13,793 nt of DNA. Origin: JADJPL01 sp040382095 (GTDB lineage Bacteria > Bacteroidota > Bacteroidia > Chitinophagales > Saprospiraceae). The stretch's first letter is position 1; each line of letters opens with the position of its first letter. A program made the position numbers and the translations under genes. This document shows positions 7,897 through 13,793 of this stretch, piece after piece. The notes under the pieces are model-generated. The model was not told the DNA's origin. It searched no databases and saw only the letters and a program-made list of their open reading frames with translations. The DNA lies in contig JBEIGB010000095.1 of assembly GCA_040382095.1 (NCBI GenBank), positions 1-13,793 on the forward strand, read 5' to 3'.

Positions 7897-10800
7897 CTAA
7901 AAAACAGCCGTCACCTGTGCCCGTCCAATATGGGCGACAGGATTGCCACCGGTTTTTCTGCCATCGTAGGAGAACCGCAGCTGTAAGCCGCGTGCGAGCT
8001 GCCGGTCGAAGCTGAATTCCCAAAGGATGTTGTCACCAGCCTGCAAGCCATTGAGGATGGCAAACCCCACCGGGCTACGCGAAGTTCCCTCGTAGCGGAT
8101 ACGCACCAGGGAACCCTTGATCCGAAGGGAGGTATTTGTTGCAGGGTTAAACGTCGTTTCCAGGGCAAAGTCCCGGGTAAAGGCCCGGTCTGGGGCCAGG
8201 GGCAGGGTGTTTTTATCAGATTGAAAGCGTAGGTTACCCTGAAAGCGTAGCCGGGTATCCGGGAGCCAGGAAACCTGCGCTTCGCTGCGGTAAAATAAGA
8301 TATTGTAATCGCGTACGGCAAAGCTTTCGGATCTGCTGCCCCGCCGGCCAAAAGAAAATACCGGACGAAAAACCCACTGGCTGGACCAGTTCCACCGGAT
8401 TTGAATGGATTGCTCGTCGAGCTGCCGGGTCTCGAAGCCAGTGGTCTGGAGCATTTTACTGTCTGTCCGGTTACGCGCCCACTGTGCTTCCCATTTGGGG
8501 TCTGCACGGTTGAATACGACCGTTTGCCGGATACCGGCATTCAACGCGAGCAGGGCGCTGTCGGTGATATTCCAGGTAAAAGGAGACCGAAAAGACCGCT
8601 GCCCGCCCTCCTGAGTCCTGTAGTGCAGTCGCCAGGAAAGCTGGCCGGAAAATTTACCGAGCTGCCGGGCGGCTATACTTTCTTTTCCTCGGACAAGTAC
8701 TCCCGGCTCCAATTGCAGGCTTTGATTGATAGAAGCATAATTGCTGCGCACAAAAATATTACTGACCGAAGAAACGCGGATGTAATCGGCCTGGTCGGCA
8801 AAGGGGGCAGTCTCCATTTCATAAAACTGAATGACCCCATCATTGTTGTACAGCGAATCGAGCCAGATGTATGCACCTTCTCCCGGTGCGACTTTGATGA
8901 ATGTAAACTCCCTTTTAGGTTCCTGCCCCGTCCCTGTTTCAACCATTGTATTTCCACGTATCGCGCCCTTTAAGAGTTGCAGGGCACCTTCCACTCTTCC
9001 CAGGAACACCTCGCCGGTCGGCTGGGCAATCGGCAGGGCACTTTCCAGCTTGCGGTAGTTGAGCGTACCCGATAGACGCGTATTGCTCTTTTGCCATTTA
9101 CCGGAGAAGGACAGTTCCTGTGCGGCCGGCCCACCGGCCCATTGGCCCAATATGGGCAGTAAGTCTTTTCTTTGCATGTATCTGCCCTGCCATTGCCAGC
9201 TATTTTCCAACGGGCTCTCCAGCGAGAGCTGATAACGATAAAATGCAAAACTGGAAAAGTCGAGGCTATCATTCCCCTGCCCTTGCCTGCGGTTGGACTC
9301 CCCTTCCAGGATTCCCGTGAGCCGCCAATTGCCGATTTTGGGGAAGCGCCTGCCGAACTCCAGCACCGGTCGCCAGAATCTGACGGATAAGTGCTCCTGT
9401 TCTGCCAGGTTGACGCGCACTCCTCCCCGGAATTGCCAATTTCCCGGCCTGAGGTCCCAGGATAGGTGATGAAGCCCTCCCCGGTAAATGCCGCTGCGGA
9501 GGAAGGACTGGAAATTGTAGGATAGCTCACCCAATGCCGGCGCTTCCAGCCTGGTTTCGAAGACCGAGAGGATTTCATTTGCAGGCGGGGTCGTACCGTT
9601 GCCCTGGAAATCAGCAAGGCTCCAGTCCCGAAGGAATTCCGGGTTGCGGTAGGGGTTGACCGGACGGAAATTTGCATGCAGTGCTTCAACAGCGGCGCGT
9701 GTACGTAATTTCCATGCATCTGTACGTGTTCCCAGGATATAATGCTTGCTGAGATCAGCAAATATTGCCCAACCGAGGTCGTCGCCAGCATCCAGAGCCG
9801 ATAGCCTGTTGAGGTCGAGACGGGACAATGCGAGCTCCGTGCGTAGTGAGGTATGCGCATCAGGCGACCAGACCTGTCCCAGGGCAAGCATCTGCTGCTG
9901 TTGCGGGGGTTCGATACGCATAATGGGCGCATAATCCCCCCGGGGCATACAAGCAACAGGGTCTGCCCCTACCCAGCGGTAGGCGCGTTCGTTGGCACCC
10001 TGGGCATCTGCCAGGATATAATGGCCTTTTCCCTGCCCAACATAGGTGAAACGGGAGGTAAACAGTGCTTCCTTCGGATCTGTGCTGTACACGAGCACAG
10101 AATCCCGTACGCCACAGGCATTTATGGTATCCCGCAAAGCGTACATGGCGCGGGTGGGGGAAAAGGCCTCTTGTTGCCGGATACCCGAGATCAGCGATTT
10201 TTCCGGGTCGTCGCCGGCAGCGCGCAGCGCCAGGGCATCCTCCCGGCCAAGGCTGAGCCCGGGGCCGGGGCTCCTGCTGTCCTGCCTGGAATACCACTGG
10301 GCATAGCCCCGCAGGTTTTTGGTCTCCCAGGTACCATCAAAAGCCGTCACGCTGCGCACGAAATCTTGTGCGGCATACTCGTACTCTACCACTACCCGGC
10401 TTTCCCGGGCAATTGGACGGCGGGGCATGAACGTGAGCTCGCCACGGTTGTAATCAATGACGTAATCCCGGTCAAACCCCCTTTGAAGGACCTGGCCGTT
10501 TAGAAAAACCTTTTCTGTTCCTGCAAGTACGACAATGAAACGCTCCCCGCTGGCACCACGCAGTGGGTATGGCCCCTGGTTGCCTTCCTCCGGCGGCAGG
10601 GGGTAGCGAACGAACTTCCCGCGCGCAATAGCCGCTGCTGCCCTGTAATGGCCCCTGCCTTTCGTATGGCGGTACTGGGCACCTTGCAGGCGATTATAGT
10701 ACTGAAGGAAATAGGTACCCGTTGCTGTGCTGAGGTCAATATCGCCGGCACTGAGCTGCCAGCCTTGCCGGGAAAGCTGCACAAAGACGCGGTCGAATTC

Positions 10801-11424
10801 CCGCAATTGCAGGGAACTGCCCTCGGGCTGCAATGGAAGCTGTTCGTCGGAGATGGCAGCAAGGATTTCCAGCCCATCGCCAAGGTCGCCCGCAAGCTGC
10901 AGGTTGAAACTGGAATTCAGGGCGAGGTCCTGGCGGTTGCCCGCCGTAATCCCACGCGAGAAACTTCCGCTGTAGGCTGTTTTTCGAAAATCAAAGGACT
11001 GCCGCCGCTCAGCGTAAGGGATGTACTGCCAGCCAGCTTGCGATCCTTCCCCGCTACTGTCTGCCAAAGGCGGGGTAAGCCGCATGCGCATGTCCATCAG
11101 CCATTTTGGATAAACCCTGTAGCTGATTTCCAGAGGCAAAGGCAGCGTATGGGCCGGCGCCGTCCAGATTACCCGGCCTGCCTCAAAACGGTACAGGCTG
11201 TCGGGTATTACCCGCCCGTCTTCCAGCGCCCTGAGGCGAAGGGAAGACGGTACGATGTCCCGGCCGGACAAAGACCAGTAAGGGGCATACGCCGTGACTA
11301 CGACTTTCCCCGAGCCTTCATACATGCCGCGCTCCTGCCCCCAGGCACCCGGTAGGGCTATCAGGGACATTAACACTATATATATGGTGTATCGCTGTAT
11401 GCTGACCGATAACCTTATGGCCAT
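7897..11424 (-). CDS. large outer-membrane beta-barrel protein, function unknown
   Basis: A 1175-aa exported protein with a signal peptide (1-30; hydrophobic core IYIVLMSLIALPGAWG, likely cut at WGQ-E). Nearly all the rest alternates hydrophobic and polar residues and is rich in Tyr/Trp/Arg, as in amphipathic beta strands. It ends RAQVTAVF, and a terminal Phe is the usual signature of outer-membrane barrels assembled by BAM. Two stretches recall, from memory, conserved Bacteroidota outer-membrane proteins including SprA-like ones: GITAGNRQDLALNSSFNLQL and the following ISDEQLPLQPEG (about 158-202), and the region around RDYVIDYNRGELTFMPRRPI (about 319-338). It is far shorter than SprA/Sov (over 2000 aa), so I do not call it SprA. 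The start ATG (11422-11424) places the signal peptide correctly. It is the first gene of the leftward block, with a candidate promoter about 55 bp upstream. A transport or surface-assembly role is possible, but no specific function can be assigned. Confidence 0.85.
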   Translation of the reverse strand: MAIRLSVSIQRYTIYIVLMSLIALPGAWGQERGMYEGSGKVVVTAYAPYWSLSGRDIVPSSLRLRALEDGRVIPDSLYRFEAGRVIWTAPAHTLPLPLEISYRVYPKWLMDMRMRLTPPLADSSGEGSQAGWQYIPYAERRQSFDFRKTAYSGSFSRGITAGNRQDLALNSSFNLQLAGDLGDGLEILAAISDEQLPLQPEGSSLQLREFDRVFVQLSRQGWQLSAGDIDLSTATGTYFLQYYNRLQGAQYRHTKGRGHYRAAAAIARGKFVRYPLPPEEGNQGPYPLRGASGERFIVVLAGTEKVFLNGQVLQRGFDRDYVIDYNRGELTFMPRRPIARESRVVVEYEYAAQDFVRSVTAFDGTWETKNLRGYAQWYSRQDSRSPGPGLSLGREDALALRAAGDDPEKSLISGIRQQEAFSPTRAMYALRDTINACGVRDSVLVYSTDPKEALFTSRFTYVGQGKGHYILADAQGANERAYRWVGADPVACMPRGDYAPIMRIEPPQQQQMLALGQVWSPDAHTSLRTELALSRLDLNRLSALDAGDDLGWAIFADLSKHYILGTRTDAWKLRTRAAVEALHANFRPVNPYRNPEFLRDWSLADFQGNGTTPPANEILSVFETRLEAPALGELSYNFQSFLRSGIYRGGLHHLSWDLRPGNWQFRGGVRVNLAEQEHLSVRFWRPVLEFGRRFPKIGNWRLTGILEGESNRRQGQGNDSLDFSSFAFYRYQLSLESPLENSWQWQGRYMQRKDLLPILGQWAGGPAAQELSFSGKWQKSNTRLSGTLNYRKLESALPIAQPTGEVFLGRVEGALQLLKGAIRGNTMVETGTGQEPKREFTFIKVAPGEGAYIWLDSLYNNDGVIQFYEMETAPFADQADYIRVSSVSNIFVRSNYASINQSLQLEPGVLVRGKESIAARQLGKFSGQLSWRLHYRTQEGGQRSFRSPFTWNITDSALLALNAGIRQTVVFNRADPKWEAQWARNRTDSKMLQTTGFETRQLDEQSIQIRWNWSSQWVFRPVFSFGRRGSRSESFAVRDYNILFYRSEAQVSWLPDTRLRFQGNLRFQSDKNTLPLAPDRAFTRDFALETTFNPATNTSLRIKGSLVRIRYEGTSRSPVGFAILNGLQAGDNILWEFSFDRQLARGLQLRFSYDGRKTGGNPVAHIGRAQVTAVF

Positions 11425-11475
11425 TGCTTCCGCTTAATGTGAGTCGCGTAAAAAGTCCTGCCGCCTTTTGAGGAT

Positions 11476-11508
11476 ATTGTAAAAATACAATCCTGCTCCG
11501 CGCAACAA
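11476..11508 (-). promoter_or_regulatory. candidate promoter with overlapping palindrome, barrel gene
   Basis: On the minus strand TTG (11506-11508) is followed after 18 nt by TATTTTTA (11480-11487), which differs from the Bacteroidota -7 consensus TAnnTTTG only at the last base. Transcription would start near 11473, giving a leader of about 50 nt to the ATG at 11424. The -7 box lies inside a perfect inverted repeat, ATTGTA-AAAA-TACAAT (11476-11491), a possible operator. The assignment is by motif and spacing only. Confidence 0.45.
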
Positions 11509-11596
11509 GTTTATTTTAAGCCGAATATACGCTCATATAAACGCAACCGCCACCCCGGATAGCTGATGTGCCTGAAAATCCCATGTTTTTCTTTTA

Positions 11597-11636
11597 AAAG
11601 GGCACACATTTTTTCATCGGAAAATGTGTGCCCTTT
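11597..11636. terminator. strong hairpin, 16-bp perfect stem, probable bidirectional terminator
   Basis: AAAGGGCACACATTTT (11597-11612) and AAAATGTGTGCCCTTT (11621-11636) pair perfectly around an 8-nt loop (TTCATCGG). The A-rich/T-rich edges around a GGGCACACAT core resemble intrinsic terminators of Bacteroidota. There is no long U tract directly after the stem on either strand, and no recognised gene ends here: it sits between two divergent genes. It could insulate the two promoters, end an unannotated small RNA, or be a leader structure. The pairing is certain; the function is not. Confidence 0.5.
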
Positions 11637-11680
11637 CTAAAAAAAATCCACCCAACTATGGCGCGCATTAAAAAATAATG

Positions 11681-11688
11681 TATATTTG
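11681..11688 (+). promoter_or_regulatory. candidate -7 box (TATATTTG)
   Basis: An exact match to the Bacteroidota -7 consensus TAnnTTTG, reading towards the plus-strand surface-protein gene. No TTG or TTTG lies about 17-23 nt upstream, so the -33 element is missing. If used, the transcript would start near 11695 and carry a leader of about 380 nt with several small hairpins. A second match, TATTTTTG at 11924-11931, would give a leader of about 140 nt and also lacks a -33 box. Which of the two, if either, is used cannot be decided from sequence. Confidence 0.3.
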
Positions 11689-12075
11689 ACCCGTGATAAA
11701 GGTAGCAGGCGGTAAAGCCGCCCTAAATATATGCCCCTTATTTAAATAAGCATTTTCCCATGAACATGAAAGACCAACCTACACCGATAGAGGCGAATTA
11801 TCGCCATGTATTCCGACCCGTCAATGATCTATCCGTCCCTTCAACAATAAATATCCGTTCCAAGACGTTACTCACACAGTTCCTTCCGGAAAAAGATATA
11901 AATATTTTTTCTGTATTTAGTTTTATTTTTGAAAAAGGGTACTTATTTTCGCACTGATTATTTCTTTTGTGCAGAACTGACTTCGTGGCGACCTAAACGT
12001 GTGAAAAGAAATTAGCTCGGCTAACTTTTTTGAACAATATTTTTTTTAACCTAATTTTCAACAAATTGTAGTCTT

Positions 12076-13793
12076 ATGGAAAAAACGAACTTTACTTTCG
12101 TTCGTCCACTCCGCGGGCTCGGAATGGCACTCCTGGCCTTCCTGACGATGTTCCTCGGAACACAGTCACTCCAGGCCCAGTCCACGCCAACCTGCGGGTG
12201 CGTTGAGGTCAACGTGACCCTCAACGACACTTCCTGTACGTTCAAGCTCGACGCAAGTATCATCGCTATGCAGAATACAAGCGGCGGTACGACTTGCTCC
12301 GGCCTTGCTGTACGGGTAGCGGACAATAATCCTCTCAACGGGGATATCATTGATTGTCCTGGTTACTGGACATACGGTCTTTTCCGTGCCGATGGTAGCC
12401 TGGTATGCTGGGGCAAAGTCCGCGCTGAAGACAAGTCTGGTCCTAAATTGGTCAGGTGGGAAGGCCGTTGCGGCAGCCAGGGTACTACTGGCACAGCAAT
12501 TGCCAACGTTGGGCAGAATCTGAACAACAACAACGTGACCATTCTCGATGCTGGTGTTGTCCGCCGGGATACTTTCCTTTGCTTTGATGTAGAGGATGTG
12601 TACAACAAGGCAGCAAGCTGGGGCACAACCACTGACGTCAACTTTGCTGGCCGTCCGATTTTCCAGGATGGTTGCAACAACCGTAGGAACAGTGGTTCCT
12701 CCGGCAACTCTGGCGTAGGTATCCTTTGCGATTGCCGTACAGATGTACGGGTAAACGATCAGATCAAGTATTACACCTGTAATGAGTCGGGGAATAACAT
12801 CCAGAACGGTTTCTGGGCTGTAATCACCCGCGTATTTACTGCTACGGATTGTATGGGAAATACGACCACGGTGACGCAGGAGATTTACTTCGTCCGTCCA
12901 GAAATCCGCTCGCTGGAAGATGAGGTCCTGGCTGGCCTGGGTTCCGGGTTCCCTTATGGATCAGGTGCAAAATCTTCGATCATGCTCGTCGGCACGGCCG
13001 ATCCGGAGCTGATCGTAACGCTGGATTCACTGAATTGCGATGCGCCTACTAAAGAGGCGATGCTGGCACGCTTGCTGGACGAATATTACATCTTCAATGA
13101 TGCGCGCAATTGCGACGGGGATAACGTACGCAACGACTATAAGTACTTCGCTGCCGGGGATGCCGGTACGCTGCTGCAGTGCAACTACAGCTTCGACGCG
13201 CAGATCATGGCGGAGTATCCGGTATGCGACGGTAGAGGAAAGAAGGTGGTCGTCATGACCAACTACTTCGACTGGTGTACGGGCGTGAAAGAACCATTAG
13301 ATGTGATCACGCTGAAGGCGCACGACAGCGAGCCTCCGGTCATCACGGAGACGTCTAAGCTGAGCCCGGTACAAATTTCTACCGGCCCACTGGATTGCAC
13401 AGCATCTTTCGGTATTGATGTCCAAAGCCTCAAGGATTTCTTTGGTGTTGTGGTAGCCGATAATGCGGGTGGCTGCGGTATCCGCGACGTGAGCGTACGG
13501 ATCCGTTCCTGCGTTGACTCTGTAGGCTATGGCATCATCCTTGGCGACAAGGCATGGCGTTACCCTGTATATCAGACTGCGACCATTGGTGGCCGCCGTA
13601 TGGTGTTTGGTGTACCGGTAGGTCGTCACCGCCTGGAAATTACAGCAACAGACAACTGCTATTCTCAGCTGACTCAGGTGGTTACTTTCGAGGTAATTGA
13701 TGAAGTAGCGCCTGTAGTGAAGTGTACCGACCAGTTGAACGTGACGCTGTCGAATACGATGGGTGCCGGCTATGGCCAGATTTACCCACAGGC
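12076..13793 (+). CDS. large Cys-rich HYR/Ig-like surface protein, N-terminal part (runs off window)
   Basis: An open frame of 572 codons from ATG 12076-12078 to the window edge, with no stop; the 3' end lies outside. A signal peptide occupies about residues 1-35 (MALLAFLTMFLG core, AQA-like cleavage region at SLQAQS). The mature part has at least 23 cysteines and repeated beta-sandwich signatures: FTATDCMGNTTTVTQ (254-268), AHDSEPPVI (415-423), and ITATDNCYSQ followed by VTFEVIDEVAPVVKCTD (522-552). This [A/T]xDxx.PPV pattern with TDNC and a downstream C is that of HYR/Ig-like modules, which in Saprospiria occur in long tandem arrays within very large proteins that usually end in a T9SS sorting or gliding-motility-type tail. 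A cell-surface adhesive or structural role is likely, but the repeat array and tail are not visible here. The Asp/Cys-rich content suggests disulfides and possibly calcium. The frame is uninterrupted, its codon use matches its neighbours, and it is divergent from the leftward block. Confidence 0.88.
   Translation, partial: MEKTNFTFVRPLRGLGMALLAFLTMFLGTQSLQAQSTPTCGCVEVNVTLNDTSCTFKLDASIIAMQNTSGGTTCSGLAVRVADNNPLNGDIIDCPGYWTYGLFRADGSLVCWGKVRAEDKSGPKLVRWEGRCGSQGTTGTAIANVGQNLNNNNVTILDAGVVRRDTFLCFDVEDVYNKAASWGTTTDVNFAGRPIFQDGCNNRRNSGSSGNSGVGILCDCRTDVRVNDQIKYYTCNESGNNIQNGFWAVITRVFTATDCMGNTTTVTQEIYFVRPEIRSLEDEVLAGLGSGFPYGSGAKSSIMLVGTADPELIVTLDSLNCDAPTKEAMLARLLDEYYIFNDARNCDGDNVRNDYKYFAAGDAGTLLQCNYSFDAQIMAEYPVCDGRGKKVVVMTNYFDWCTGVKEPLDVITLKAHDSEPPVITETSKLSPVQISTGPLDCTASFGIDVQSLKDFFGVVVADNAGGCGIRDVSVRIRSCVDSVGYGIILGDKAWRYPVYQTATIGGRRMVFGVPVGRHRLEITATDNCYSQLTQVVTFEVIDEVAPVVKCTDQLNVTLSNTMGAGYGQIYPQ

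Larger units (their letters stand above)
11425..12075. other. 651-bp AT-rich divergent intergenic region
   Basis: The gap between the divergent barrel and surface-protein genes. From left to right it holds: the candidate barrel promoter (11476-11508); the 16-bp hairpin (11597-11636); a TATATTTG box (11681-11688); a small hairpin GGCGG-TAAAG-CCGCC (11708-11722); a 14-bp palindrome CTTATTTAAATAAG (11737-11750); another small hairpin GGCGA-ATTA-TCGCC (11792-11805); a TATTTTTG box (11924-11931); and TTAGC-TCG-GCTAA followed by six T (12012-12031), a weak terminator-like structure about 45 bp before the surface-protein start. A 65-codon frame (11760-11957, plus) lies inside. It has no recognisable domain and its second half follows local AT-richness, so I do not call it a gene. 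No tRNA-like or known riboswitch fold was recognised. Confidence 0.7.

Noticed and set aside
8970..9956. 328-codon minus-strand open frame inside the barrel gene
   Set aside because: It lies in another frame of a well-supported gene, is Ser/Arg-rich with no domain pattern, and reflects GC-biased codon use.
10648..11355. 235-codon plus-strand open frame, with others at 9853-10503, 8401-8973 and 4720-5349
   Set aside because: These are antisense to intact genes, lack recognisable motifs and are explained by the coding bias of the opposite strand.
13297..13629. 110-codon minus-strand open frame, and similar frames at 12051-12350 and 12363-12707
   Set aside because: All are antisense to the continuous surface-protein frame, which has a signal peptide and family motifs.

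Overview
The window looks like the chromosome of a Gram-negative member of the Bacteroidota, most likely of the Saprospiria (Lewinella/Haliscomenobacter-like). Four things point there: a secreted protease ending in a type IX secretion (T9SS) sorting domain, the start of a large Cys-rich HYR/Ig-like surface protein, -7-like boxes of the Bacteroidota form TAnnTTTG, and no convincing Shine-Dalgarno sequences. The lineage is inferred from protein style, not from a marker gene. I found no rRNA, tRNA, CRISPR array, insertion sequence or integrase.

Layout. Four intact genes lie on the minus strand and read leftwards from about 11424 to 87. They are: a 1175-aa outer-membrane beta-barrel protein of unknown function (7897-11424); a 1225-aa secreted reprolysin-like metalloprotease with P domain and T9SS tail (4096-7773); a 1197-aa membrane protein joining two degenerate D-Ala-D-Ala-ligase-like modules to a transmembrane helix and three PASTA domains (437-4030); and a 102-aa single-domain rhodanese (87-395). 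Gaps are 123, 65 and 41 bp, so the last three may be co-transcribed. A candidate promoter lies before the protease and another before the barrel gene, and each overlaps a short perfect inverted repeat.

A 651-bp AT-rich gap (11425-12075) separates this block from a divergent plus-strand gene. The gap holds the candidate barrel promoter, a 16-bp perfect hairpin, a 14-bp palindrome, smaller GC-rich hairpins and two TAnnTTTG matches. The plus-strand gene starts at 12076 and runs off the right edge, giving 572 codons of an exported Cys-rich modular surface protein.

How the genes fit together. All but the rhodanese concern the cell envelope or surface: an outer-membrane barrel, a T9SS-exported protease, a PASTA/pseudo-ligase membrane protein and a large surface protein. 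The most unusual is the fused Ddl-like/PASTA protein. Both ligase modules appear to lack the conserved ATP-binding lysine and metal-binding residues, which suggests a pseudoenzyme that could link cytoplasmic cell-wall precursor status to periplasmic peptidoglycan. That role is an inference.
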